Positions 47,817 through 58,264 of a DNA stretch of 64,000 bases are shown piece by piece (positions within the stretch are counted from its first letter, which is position 1; every line of letters begins with the position of its first letter). A program made the translations under genes and the position numbers. Source of the DNA: Semisulcospira habei (lineage: Eukaryota > Mollusca > Gastropoda > Semisulcospiridae); NCBI GenBank assembly GCA_036245525.1, contig BTPG01000004.1, forward strand, positions 16,855,631-16,919,630. Direction: 5' to 3'. The notes beneath the pieces are model-generated. The model did not search any database. It saw only the letters and a list, made by a program, of their open reading frames with translations, and was not told the origin of the DNA.

Positions 47817-48274
47817 TGGATGGTGTTCGTATTTTTATCCGGAAGTTAAGGGATTAAATGACCAGAGACTAAAATTTTGGCCTGGATTCAGCAGTGGGGC
47901 TTTTTGCTTTGAGATTCAGAGGAAAAATGTTCTTAACAGCTTCACAGCAGTAGTTATCCAAAGTTCTTATTTGTTATCATTTATTGAAACAGTAATGAAA
48001 ACCCCTTCACTGCGGGAAAAATGCGAACACCACCCAACTGCAAGAGGCAAAGAACTCCACGAATCTCCGCAGATGCGCAGGGTCATGAGATTCTTTACTT
48101 TTCTTGACCCTATTCATCGCCGTGTTCCTTTGTTTGATGGAATTAGACGGTGTTGAATTGGTCCCGGCTTCAAAGACATCAGTTAGCGTCCGCTGGTAGT
48201 AAAGGGGTTAGTGGACTGATGGTAATAAACACTGCTGGATTTGTGTATATTCTCTTGCTTCTTCCGCAAGTAGC

Positions 48275-48365
48275 AAAACGTGTTCGGGCACCCGACGGGC
48301 GCTGTGGGCCCGCACACAGCCGTGCGCGGGCCCACTGCGGCCGTCGTGGTCCCGAGGACCTTTGT
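48275..48365. repeat. GTGCGCG-core palindrome
   Basis: GGGCCCGCACACAGCCGTGC followed by GCGGGCCC, with outer GTTCGGGCACCCGACGG and CCGTCGTGGTCCCGAGGAC. Confidence 0.7.
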
Positions 48366-48791
48366 GTAGTGGGTCGCTGGTTCCCCTTTGTGCAATACGT
48401 TTTTGTCGAAATGGAGGTTGGGGCTCGGCTTGTTTTTTTGTTTTTTTTTTAAATAATTATTATTCGATCACCAGTTGTGCAGGGTTATGCCAGGGCCCAT
48501 ACAACCCGAAGAAGCCGAGATCGTAGGTAAATTGTACGAAAGATATCTAGATATCCACTCGGTGTGGGGTATGTGTACACAAACCGGGTACATTTCCTGT
48601 GAGAATTACAGTGAGTCAATAGTGTTTAATGGACTCACGGTGTAGGTCGGTGGTGTCTCCGAATGATTCTTCAAGGCCGCTTGATTTGAAGTTTGAAGTT
48701 TACGATGAAGCTTTCAATGAAGTTTAAGATTATCTTAGTGCTAGTCTGTGACTGTGAGTTACTCTTGAAGAAAATGGATGCACTACAACAG

Positions 48792-48793
<2 letters not shown>

Positions 48794-48870
<77 letters not shown>

Positions 48871-48895
48871 TGTGTGTGCGCGCGCGCACGCAGAC

Positions 48896-48940
<45 letters not shown>

Positions 48941-48945
48941 TGATG

Positions 48946-49018
<73 letters not shown>
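48794..49018. repeat. (GT)n microsatellite, interrupted
   Basis: Three GT tracts separated by a CGCGCGCACGC block and a GATGATGAT block. Confidence 0.95.
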
Positions 49019-49019
<1 letters not shown>

Positions 49020-49259
49020 TTTGGACACATACAGGTGTAAGGTTTAGCAAGAAATTTTAATTTCTTCCCCGACAGTACACCTGTTTGTGTCCGGACCGTA
49101 CACCGCACAATTCAGAATTCATTGGTTTGGGGACTATTTAAAAATAAAACGTGTATATTACGACAATCATGCATGAAAGGAAGACAAGAATGTTATTAGT
49201 AAAGAAAACGTCACCCACAGTCAAGTAACCTATTTTACCCTTTTTGTGTGGACATAGTA

Positions 49260-49437
49260 CAGACAAACCTGTCAAGGCGATCACCTGTACAAGGCGGCCA
49301 CCTGTTTACGCAGACCACCCATGTTTGGTCCCATGGTCTTCGTTGTGTTATTTGTTTTGACCCGTAAAAGGAGACCACCTATCTAAGGCGACCAATTGTG
49401 GGTGGTCGCTTTACACAGGTTTGACTGTACCATATTT
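49260..49437. mobile_element. Tc1/mariner-like MITE, 178 bases
   Basis: Ends CAGACAAACCTGT and ACAGGTTTGACTG are inverted repeats with one mismatch, and TA stands on both sides (49258-49259, 49438-49439). A TA target with CAGT-type ends is the Tc1/mariner pattern. Internally it has repeated GGCGACCACCTGT-like segments in both orientations and no coding capacity. Confidence 0.75.
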
Positions 49438-49689
49438 TTGTTTACGCGTTACCGCAACATTCTGTAGGAAGACTCGAAAGGTAGCCCACTAGCAGCAGGC
49501 TAACAACTGGAGACATAAATAACCACGATATAGATTAGCTAGATCACATACATGGAATCAGCAGGCAGCTCTTCTGCAATTATACTAGGGCAGAAAATTA
49601 CCATGCATAGACAGATCTGCAAAAGGACTGTTTTTGGAATCTGAATATAGAATCCAGACAAAAAAGATGACTGCCTATTGTGTAATATG

Positions 49690-49800
49690 CAAAGAAATTC
49701 CCAACAAAAAAATAAACACGCTTAGAAAGGACAAGTACAACACAACTGTGTTGTACTTGTCCTTTCTAAGTGTGTTTCTTTCTCTGTTGGGAATTTCTGC
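49690..49800. repeat. ~110-base near-perfect palindrome
   Basis: GCAAAGAAATTCCCAACA and CACGCTTAGAAAGGACAAGT are mirrored at the right, meeting at CACAACTGTG. A half-copy is at 36195-36232 and a short relative at 18362-18416. Confidence 0.8.
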
Positions 49801-49859
49801 ATTTGAACAGCTGTGATCACAGACTATAGCTTGGCTGGTTTATCGAAACCATACAAGGA

Positions 49860-50180
49860 CCAGCAAGCATTCGACGAAAGGTTCACAAAACAAATGGCGA
49901 CAATACTGCAATATCGTGAGAGTACCACAGGAAAACCCAGAAAATGGTGTCGTCACTTACGATAGCATAGGACCAACCCACAAGTTAGGACGATACAAGA
50001 ATTTATCGCCCCGCACGTTATCACTATAATCTGACGCTAACATAATGGGCATCATACTTGGGGATTTTGCAGCTCGCAATTTCTCATCTTGTTGTTACAC
50101 GACGGTGTCACTTCGCTGTACTCTTGGAGATAATTCCAGAGACTGTTGTCCAAACGGATCTGCAAGACCTGTACAGGTCG
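49860..50180. other. Non-coding stretch, nothing recognised
   Basis: No gene or known repeat family. A segment around 50095-50165 (ACTCTTGGAGA...CAGAGACTGTTGTCCAAACGG) recurs in worn form at 50280-50325. Confidence 0.45.
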
Positions 50181-50400
50181 GCTGCAAGAGGTATAGAACC
50201 TCATGAGCCCCCGCAATTGCGGATCTATGCCTCTTGCCAGAGCAGTCTGTATCCTTGTTCCTCAAGTTTGTCCCCTCTCTTTACTCTTGGAGAAAATTCA
50301 AGAGTCCGTTGTCCAAATGGACACCTACATCTGCAAGAGGTGTAGATCCTCATGAGCCACCTGCAAGTTGCAGGGCCTTAAGGGGATCTCTGGACCAATT
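50180..50400. repeat. Two CATAGAT hairpins in tandem
   Basis: One at about 50180-50240, reduced to CAAGAGGTATAGAACCTCAT and the right end GATCTATGCCTCTTGC. The second at about 50333-50400, with GCAAGAGGTGTAGATCCTCA on the left and an eroded right arm. Both sit in the ~160-base segment that seems duplicated here. Confidence 0.6.
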
Positions 50401-50737
50401 TATAGTTATGCCTCTCAGGCGATGAGGTTGTTGGGTGATCTCTGTACGTCAGTACGAGCCTCGGTAGCTCAAACTGGGGTACTTCAACGATTACCTGTAC
50501 ACACACACAGACGCGCGGTTGCTCGGAAGGTTTTTGACGACCGAACAGCGGCAAAGTCTTAGGTGACGCAATGCACAGAGCTTCAAAAGGCTGATAGTGA
50601 ACGAAATCATCACGTTATTCTACATCCGAACCCTAAAAAGTGAATAAAGGTCTATTTTGTTATAGCTGTGCAAGCCCGTGGTGCTAAATTTCACGTGCTT
50701 AGTGGTCCAAATGTCCATCCCGGAACAATACACCTTT

Positions 50738-50757
50738 AATGAATGAATGAATGAATG

Positions 50758-50797
<40 letters not shown>

Positions 50798-50836
50798 TAT
50801 CAATCAATCAGTCAATCAGTTAATCAATCAATCAGT
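50738..50836. repeat. (AATG)n and (AATC)n microsatellites
   Basis: GAAT units followed by CAAT units with a few substitutions. Confidence 0.9.
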
Positions 50837-51226
50837 GAGTGGACAAACGGACAATTGATCTGGGAAGTCAATCTGACAAGATACAAATGGTACCGACGTG
50901 CGAATCATGAGAATCTGTGTCGCCTATAGGTGTAAGATGGCTGCCTGTGTGACTCAACTGACCGCTATTAAATCCTGTAGTAATCTTCTCTCTCCTTGCT
51001 AATCTGTCTGCTCCTCCTCTCCAGCCCTCCCCCTTGTACATAACCCTGTCCACCTTGTCAATTAGTGTCACTGCAAATGTCATCCAAAGCGCGTGCGGCG
51101 CGTGCTACAAATGACACGCGCGCATCAGCGATTGCTGGCGACGTTACGGCGTTGGTGATAGAGGGAAGGATTCAGGTAGTTAGTATTTTAACGCTCGCTA
51201 GAATCCTGACGGAAAACTTCAGACAG

Positions 51227-51293
51227 GCAAGAGGCATAGATCTTCATGAGCCTCTGCAGACTGAAGTAGCTTACGAGGATTTATGTCTCTTGC
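51227..51293. repeat. CATAGAT/CTCATGAG hairpin
   Basis: GCAAGAGGCATAGATCTTCA and ACGAGGATTTATGTCTCTTG with a degenerate centre. A half copy lies near 51418-51455. Confidence 0.7.
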
Positions 51294-51615
51294 AGGTGTG
51301 CACGTTGCTGGCGATGTTACGGGATTGGTGACGGACAGATTGAGAAAAGAGAAGAGGCCTAACGCATCAACAATTGCAGAGAGACAACAACTCCCGCACA
51401 GATCCTCATAACATAGCAGAGAGGCACAGATCCTCAAGAGCTCCTGCTCATGTACGGTACACGGGACTTCAGCCTGCAACTATTCAGCATCATATTGTGA
51501 ACAAGAGAGAAGCGCCGTCCAATACCGGCGTTTCCCAGGTCAGAAATCAAGGCGATGATGCTATGCCTAGGTCGCAATCAATGTTGTCTTTCGTTATCAG
51601 TCCTACGCTTGAACG

Positions 51616-51702
51616 CGTTGGCTGTCGGCAGCGGTTTTCGTCGCGATGGTTCCCGCGGGAATCATCGCGACAAAAAAAAACCTCCGACAGCCAAAGGGTT
51701 AA
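51616..51702. mobile_element. CGCGATGAT-family TTAA palindrome
   Basis: GTTGGCTGTCGGCAGCGG to CCGACAGCCAAAGGGTTAA, centre TTCCCGCGGGAA. The right TTAA (51699-51702) is only 11 bases from the next element. Confidence 0.75.
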
Positions 51703-51712
51703 TTCGAAAGGG

Positions 51713-51938
51713 TTAACCCATTCAGCCCTGACGCACTACAGCAGGAGATGAGTCGACCATGATAATTCAAGGGTAGTGACAGATTAGCTTGGCACCTGTC
51801 GGCCTGTCGGCGCCAAGCTAATCTGGCACTGCCCTTGAATTATCATGGTCGATCCCGGCATCTCCTGCAACAGGTGCATAGTCGTTGGATGACGCCTCCC
51901 AAATTTGGGAAATACGTGCGCCGGGCTGAATGAGTTAA
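51713..51938. mobile_element. TTAA palindromic MITE, GGCGCC core
   Basis: 226 bases, TTAACCCATTCAGCCC to GGGCTGAATGAGTTAA. The apex carries a GTCGGCCT duplication (CACCTGTCGGCCTGTCGGCG). Confidence 0.85.
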
Positions 51939-52107
51939 GGAAGGAGGGGGCGTGGTGTGGGATATGGGGGCACATGTGAGGGGTGTCACAACGTCTTCGT
52001 CAAACGTGATTATGTTTATGTCATTCTAGTGACTACGCTGTTGTTCTGTTGCTCGTGCGGAAATGCCCGTTTACTGTGCCGATGGCGGCATGCACAAAAT
52101 TAATGGT

Positions 52108-52189
52108 TTAACTCATTCGAAACGTGCCGCATACGAACACGCGGTTATTCGACGCGTGTCCGTAGGCGGCACATCTCGAATGCGATAAT
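52108..52189. mobile_element. TTAA palindromic MITE, GGATACGCGG family
   Basis: TTAACTCATTCGAAACGTGCC on the left; GGCGGCACATCTCGAATGCG on the right, where TTAA is mutated. The centre is ACACGCGGTTATTCGACGCGTGT. Confidence 0.7.
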
Positions 52190-52404
52190 TGCTACCTGTT
52201 GTTATTGTTAAATAGGGAAATTATTTCCAATCCATGTTATCAAGTCTACTGAAATTAGGGGTCCGGCATTCGTCGTTAAAAGTTTTGTACACACGTGCAA
52301 TATGGCGACTACTTTGTTCGACAACTTGAAATCTCCACGAAGTCCTAGTGATATGGTCAAGCGGCCTGTCAGATATGCACCCAAGCAAACTCGCATGGAT
52401 GTCA

Positions 52405-52562
52405 ATGCTGTTGTTGTCGTCGTTGTTGTTGATGTTGTTGTTAATGTTGTTGTTGCTGTTGTTGTTGTAGCAGTAACAATAGTAGTAGTAGCAACAGCAG
52501 CAGCTTTTATTGTTGTTGTTGTAGTTGTTGTTGGTGTTGTTGTTTTTTTTAATTGTTGTTGT
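52405..52562. repeat. (GTT)n-rich tract
   Basis: Imperfect GTT and GTA/GCA units; frames here are valine- or asparagine-rich artefacts. Confidence 0.85.
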
Positions 52563-52782
52563 GCTTTTCCTTTTAGGGTTTAGGGTGGGGTGTGTGTATG
52601 CCGTGTGTGTGTGGGAGGGTGGGTGGGGGGAGGGGATGGGATAGGGGTGAGGAGGAGGGCTGGAGAGTCTGGCACAATACATACATTTTTTTCTTCTCAT
52701 TTGTGTTAGTCTACGCGCCGCATTTGAGTAACGACAGATCCCGCTGGACGCACTATGCGCGAAGTGTTTCCACATGCAGACT

Positions 52783-52790
52783 GTTGATTG
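52783..52790. repeat. 8-base target duplication, left
   Basis: GTTGATTG directly abuts the left terminal repeat. The same eight bases in the same orientation follow the right terminal repeat at 62437-62444. Eight-base duplications are characteristic of the P superfamily (and also hAT). Confidence 0.95.
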
Positions 52791-52819
52791 CACGGACCTT
52801 TATTACTGGATGGCTGTCT
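52791..52819 (+). repeat. 29-base terminal inverted repeat, left
   Basis: Starts CACGGACCTTTATTACTGG and is an exact complement of 62408-62436 over all 29 bases. The outermost CA/TG agrees with P elements. Confidence 0.95.
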
Positions 52820-52861
52820 GCTCCCGCTCTCTCTCATACCTCCTTACCGCGAGTGAGGAAA

Positions 52862-52900
52862 AAGGTCAAACTTCAAGGCCAAGGGACTCCGAACTTCCGT
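52862..52900 (+). promoter_or_regulatory. Subterminal inverted repeat and promoter-proximal block, left
   Basis: Three blocks, AAGGTCAAACTT, AAGGGA and ACTTCCG, occur in the same order and nearly the same spacing as in the complement of 62342-62378. AAGGTCAAACTT is a 12-base subterminal repeat in the position where P elements have an 11-base internal repeat bound during transposition. ACTTCCGT is an ETS-type site 14 bases before the ATG at 52914. No TATA box is seen. Its promoter role is inferred. Confidence 0.65.
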
Positions 52901-52913
52901 TTTCAGTTTAAAC

Positions 52914-54956
52914 ATGGCTACGCAGTTCAATGTTGACGAGATCCTTGAGGTAAATCCCAGCGTTTTATAATACAACTACTTATTTTACGAACGAAAGATC
53001 TGTAGAATCATTAACTTTAATTGTAACTAAGACATTTCCTGTTTTTCTTGAGGAAGTTTTTTATTTATTTATTTATATTTTAACGACCCAAACTGACGAG
53101 TGGTAAGTTTGTTGCAGAGCGGTCGTGAATGCAATGCTTATCGATTGACGGACTTTCAAAATGACTGAGAAATGTAATTAGAGATGTGAAATATGCAGAT
53201 AGCCCAATGAAATAAAGTAGAGACTTATTGTTCATGTGTTACTTTTGTCCAGAGTGAAGTCATGTGTGGTGAACCGGTTTCAGATGAGGCAAATCAGAAG
53301 AGTCCACTGACAGAGGTGAGCTTTGGTATCGATATCTTGCCATACGAGTGAGAAAGAGCCAGGTGATAATTGAGAGAAAAAAAAGAGTGACTGTAATAAT
53401 TTAACTATTTGTAGATTCCAGGTGTGTGTAAAAACAATAATAATTAAACAAAAGAAGGAAAAAATGTGCTTTCTCTAAAAAGGAGACCCTCCCCCCCCCC
53501 CTCCATACACATGTTTTTAACAGGTTAAAATAATGGATCACCAAATTGTATTAAATCAGGACCAATCCAACCGCTGTGTGTAGGTGCATTTGTAATACTA
53601 AATTGTGACCACTTATGTTTCAGCTCAACATGCAAGACATAGACCGCGCATGTTGGTTCCTGGCTAACAACTGTATATCGATCAATGCAAAGGAATTTTT
53701 CAAAACTGCATCTAGTAAGTACAGTGGAATGTATGCATTTTTACACCCAAATGGACGAGCCAATGTAATTGTTAATACATAGAAGAGTTTTAATGTGCCA
53801 GCTACCCATTTCCTTCCCTATCTTGATATTTGAAAAGAAGCGTATGCTTGGAAATAAAATGTGATACATTACCATTAGTAATGCACATGATAGTGATGTT
53901 TCCTGGTTATTATGGCTGGTTTGTTTGTTTTATGTGTTCGAGTTAAGTGATGTGTTGATAAATTCAGGATTACTATTTGATTTGGAGATGAACATCTGTG
54001 TGGTGGTGGGAATGTTTTTTTTTTTTTTGTTATTGTAATGTGATGTGTGTGCTTGAGTCAAATGTTTAAGTGCAATAAATATGTATAAATATTTGTATAA
54101 TAGGTATAAATGTTTAAGTGCATTAAATATGTGCTACACTGACACATCTTACTTTAACTTGTAATTTATTTTAGGATCAAGCGTTTTGGAAAAGACTGCA
54201 TTTTTGAACACATGTCTGGTTGCAAGGAGCAAGTTTCCAACCACAGCAAGGGAGAAGGCATGGACAAAATTCAATGCGGCTTACCAAGACCACATGTTAT
54301 CTGTCACATCTTTGACCGGATCTGTTCAAGCGTCGATGTGGCTGTGCCTCCAACTGTTTCAACAGTTGCTAGATGACAACTACCCAATCTCATCTGTGCA
54401 GTCAGAAGATGCTGCACTCCACGATTTAGATGTCCCGCTCTCAGATGATATGAAAGATATTATCTACCATATTGGTGGAAGCATTGTGCAGAAATTGAAA
54501 CAGAGGTATCTGCGTTTGAAAGACAGTGCGCAGAAAGAGGAGAGGCTGCAGTGCCTGAGGAAGTTCAGCCAAGAGGAAGACCAGGCAAGCGTACTGACAT
54601 CAGCCCTTAACCGAGGAGGATTGATTTTCCTTAGACAAACACCAAAAGAATTCTTTGTCCTTTTGGAGAAGAAAGTGTGCCTCCTGTTCAGCAAGAATGA
54701 GAGCAGCTCCAGTCAGAATTTCAGCACTATGTGCTGCCAAGATCAAAACATTTTGGCAGCATACACAGAGATGACCTCTGATTGCGACGTTGGTGATGAA
54801 AGCAAGGAGGCTGTATGTTTATCTATTATGCAGCTTTTCTTCAAAATTCGAATACATCATGAATGCAAGAAGTACATGGAGAAAGTGAAGTCGACAACCG
54901 CTGTGTCCGCCAAAGGCCTGAGGAAAGGTCTTAAACTAGAACCTTCGAAGAAATAG
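52914..54956 (+). CDS. Transposon-borne accessory protein of unknown function, four exons
   Basis: The spliced model is 52914-52949, 53253-53315, 53624-53714 and 54175-54956. All donors are GT and acceptors AG, and the frame closes exactly to 323 residues. The start is the first ATG after the left terminal repeat (MATQFNVDEILE). Residues 1-33 are acidic. Residues 34-130 are helical-looking, with LNMQDIDRACWFLANNC and TTAREKAWTKFNAAY. The C-terminal half has IIYHIGGSIVQKLK (about 159-172), a Lys/Glu-rich helix, then LTSALNRGGLIFLR (about 205-217), a Leu/Phe-rich helix and a basic tail KGLRKGLK. The IG-G-I-V-K-L plus NRGGL pair resembles a segment I associate with the C-terminal part of some THAP/P-type and other invertebrate transposases, but the DDE catalytic residues and a THAP finger are absent. 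It could be a partner, DNA-bridging factor or repressor of the transposase in the same element. Apart from that resemblance I do not recognise the family. Confidence 0.85.
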
Positions 54957-55184
54957 GCTGAATCTTTTGTGAAACCATGTATGTATTCACTGGTAATTTA
55001 CTACTACTACTGTTTTATCATGTATTGGAATTCCATCTGGTGAAATAATGAGCTCTAGCCTTGAATTTAGCCTTGATGGCATACCTGACTGTGCCAATAT
55101 TATGTTCTTTTATAATACAGTAGTAATACTAGTATTACACACTTTCTCGCGACTGTGCCAATATTTAATGTTAAATTATCCCTC
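54957..55184. other. 3' flank of accessory gene
   Basis: No canonical AATAAA is seen soon after the stop codon, so the polyadenylation site is unclear. Around 55060-55145 there is a decayed unit of the 61-base minisatellite (CCTTGATGGCATACCTGACT). Confidence 0.5.
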
Positions 55185-55860
55185 TTGGTTTGTTTTATAC
55201 TTTGATGCATTAATATAATAGTAACATCAACTGATCTTGGTTTGTTTTATACTTTGATGCATTAATATAATAGTAACATCAACTGATCTTGGTTTGTTTT
55301 ATACCTTGATGCATTCATATAATAATAACATCAACTGATCTTGGTTTGTTTTATACCTTGATGCATTCATATAATAGAAACATCAACTGATCTTGGTTTG
55401 TTTTATACCTTGATGCATTCATATAATAGAAACATCAACTGATCTTGGTTTGTTTTATACTTTGATGCATTAGTATAATAGTAACATCAACTGATCTTGG
55501 TTTGTTTTATACTTTGATGCATTAATATAATAGTAACATCAACTGATCTTGGTTTGTTTTATACTTTGATGCATTAATAGAATAGTAACATCAACTGATC
55601 TTGGTTTGTTTTATACTTTGATGCATTAATATAATAGTAACATCAACTGATCTTGGTTTGTTTTATACTTTGATGCATTAATAGTAACATCAACTGATCT
55701 TGGTTTGTTTTAAACTTTGATGCATTAATATAATAGTAACATCAACTGATCTTGGTTTGTTTTAAACTTTGATGCATTAATATAATAGTAACATCAACTG
55801 ATCTTGGTTTGTTTTATACTGTGATGCATTAATATAATAGTAACATCCACTGATCTTGGT
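55185..55860. repeat. 52-base minisatellite, about 13 copies
   Basis: Unit begins TTGGTTTGTTTTATACTTTG and ends ACATCAACTGATC. Copies differ by one or a few bases, and one near 55665-55690 lacks several bases (ATTAATAGTAAC). It lies downstream of the accessory gene, inside the transposon. Confidence 0.95.
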
Positions 55861-55923
55861 TTTGATTTGGCTCCTTAGGAGTCCATAAATCAAACTTGAA
55901 ATTTGAGTTCCTTGGTAATCCAC

Positions 55924-56316
55924 CCCCACCCGGGTCTGCCCTGGGGGACTTGGGTGGGGTTAGGTATTTTTTAGTTCCCAGGGTCACCCTGGTCAGCCCC
56001 AAAGGGTGGGTTTTTCTCTCTATTGTGGGGCATGTGTTTCTGTCTACCCTTTGTCCATTCACCTGTATTTGCCTTTTTAAAACTCTCCCTACTGTCTGCA
56101 CTGCCTGTAGCTCTTGATATTGGATGTGTGTTGCTAAATGGTCTTAGCTTTATTTAGGCCCCATGTTGTAGGTTTATTTAACGTATTTGACCGGCTGGCG
56201 ACATACATTCAATTTTCTGTTTAGTTTTTTTTTTTTCACAAGCAGTGCAGGCACGTCCTGAGAAAGCCTTGTTGCTGTCGGGACGTTAAGCAATGTTCAA
56301 TCAATCATTCAATCAA
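55924..56316 (+). mobile_element. Retroposon insertion with 15-base target duplication
   Basis: About 393 bases between two copies of TCCTTGGTAATCCAC (55909-55923 and 56317-56331). It ends in GTCGGGACGTTAAGCAATGT followed by an (AATC)n-type tail, which resembles 3' ends of molluscan SINE/LINE elements. No protein motif was found, so it is either a short element or a 5'-truncated LINE. Confidence 0.8.
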
Positions 56317-56399
56317 TCCTTGGTAATCCACTCAGGCCTAGACTTGGATCTACACTTCATGTATACCTGACTCGTGTTCTTTGGTATTACAAACTCAGA

Positions 56400-56934
56400 C
56401 ATTGGAGTCTTGTGTGTAGTCTTGATGTATATATGACTGCGACAGTTTTATGTTCTTTGGCATTTAAAACTCAGTCCTAGTCTTGATGTATATATGACTG
56501 CGACAGTTTTATGTTCTTTGGTATTTCAAACTCAGTCCTAGTCTTGATGTATATATGACTGCGACAGTTTTATGTTCTTTGGTATTTCAAAATCAGGCCT
56601 AGTCTTGATGTATTATATGACTGCGACAGTATTAGGCCCCCCAAAATAATATGTCTGTTTACAGTAACATAGGGAAGAAAAAAACGTTTTTCACCTTTGG
56701 TGAGATTTTTGTTGGCTTTTTTTCCAATTTTTTAACCAGACGATGCCAAAAGTTTAGGATTGGGCCCAAAAAATTGGGTTGGTTGGGATACAATAAACAG
56801 ACATTTTTTTGGGGGGGGCCTTATGTTCTTTGGTATTACAAACTCAGCCCTAGTCTTGATGTACATATGACTGCGACAGTATTGTTCTTTCGTATTACAA
56901 ACTCGGTCTAGTCTTGGGTCTAGTTTTCATGTAT
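56400..56934. repeat. 61-base minisatellite, interrupted
   Basis: Unit runs CTTGATGTATATATGACTGC then GACAGTTTTATGTTCTTTGG and AAACTCAGTCCTAGT. Three good copies and partial ones precede 56635, and one and a half follow 56820; a MITE splits one unit. Confidence 0.85.
56635..56820. mobile_element. PIF/Harbinger-like MITE, 186 bases
   Basis: Ends GGCCCCCCAAAA...ATGTCTGTTTA and TAAACAGACAT...GGGGGGGGCC are inverted repeats. TTA stands on both sides (56632-56634 and 56821-56823). A TTA/TWA duplication with GG-C-rich ends fits PIF/Harbinger. The insertion point is inside a minisatellite unit, whose normal TTTATGTTC shows that one TTA is new. Confidence 0.8.
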
Positions 56935-58264
56935 ACATGACAGACAATATCCACAAATTATGTGATTTTTTTTCTTGAACAATTTTGTTGGAAAATAAAC
57001 AGTGGTAATGTCAACCAATGTATTTTGATGTTTATTTTGCATGATGAGAAATGACACACACACATACACAAAAGACCAACATCTGCTTACAGACAGGGCA
57101 TTGTTTTTCACAAACGTCTCATAGAATATATCTTCCTTGATCACCATAAATGTACATGTTCGCTAATTTTTAAAAAAAATCTTCAACTAGGTAATACAAT
57201 AAAATGCATATTCACATTCACCATTATTTTTTTTTTTTTAAAGTAAATGTTATCATGAAGTGTCGCATTTTAATCCATAGTTGAACATTTGTCTATGAAG
57301 ATTTAAAAAAAAAAAAATTGCATACACAAAAGAACTGCTTGCGAGTTTGAAATTCGATCAGTGCAGGTGTAATACTTTTTGGTAGTGACAATATCTTCAC
57401 ACGTCAAAATGAAGTTGCAACGTTGCATAATGTTAATGATCCTGACACCGATACAACCAAAATCTGCTTAAAGTCTACTTTTGTTTTCACAAACATCTCG
57501 TACAATATGCTTGCTGTTTTTCAATCAACATAGATGTACGTTACATAAATTTTTTAAAATGTCATCACGAAGTGTCACATTTTTATTCAATTAGTCAAAG
57601 AATAATTAAACACTCAAACCATTTAAAAATATTTCTAGATAACCACACACATTTACAATCCTATTTAGCTGTGGCCCGTTTCAGTTGTACACACAAACCA
57701 ACACGTCTCTCTACTCAGCATTAAAAAAATGTTAATGAATAAATATAAAAACAAAACAAAAACCACAAATAATATTGCTAATAATAAAAATAATAAATGA
57801 CAATCTTTATTAGCGAGGGAACGAACCATGATCCTTTTAACTGAAGATAATGAAGAAAAAGAGTTATTCCTCGACTATTTCAACGTTTTTCCAAATATAA
57901 TCTGGGAATACAAAAATATAAACATGACAACAGAGTAGCAGCAATAGTCCACAAGGAACAAACCTTTCACGGATGCATTCATAATTAATAGAACCATGAA
58001 GAACACACTGCCCACTGGGTACAAAAATATCCTGCATTTTTAACAATGGCACAAGATAATGAAAATATGAGCATTTCATAAATTCTCTCTTAGTAGTCAG
58101 CATGTCAATAAAATAAATTCTACACTATCGACACCGACGCCTTTCTCTCTGTATGTAAATAAGAGAACTATACTTTGAGACTGATATCGAACACAATGAG
58201 GCACGTCTCGAAAGCATAGTTTAATGAAACAGCAAAAAATGTAGGGGTCAGTCCCACATGACAC
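56935..58264. other. AT-rich spacer between the convergent genes
   Basis: No gene is seen. Weakly repeated segments (CACAAACGTCTC...ATAGAATATA at 57110 and CACAAACATCTCGTACAATATG at 57490) suggest an old internal duplication. TTTAAT at 58220-58225 (ATTAAA on the minus strand), about 40 bases past the transposase stop codon, is a plausible polyadenylation signal. Confidence 0.5.

Noticed and set aside
52573..52590. TTTAGGGTTTAGGG-like telomeric motif
   Set aside because: Only two imperfect units within a GT-rich region; not an interstitial telomere.
52221..52793. 190-codon minus-strand frame with Asn-rich centre
   Set aside because: The centre is the (GTT)n tract, and the frame runs into the transposon target site; no evidence of a gene.
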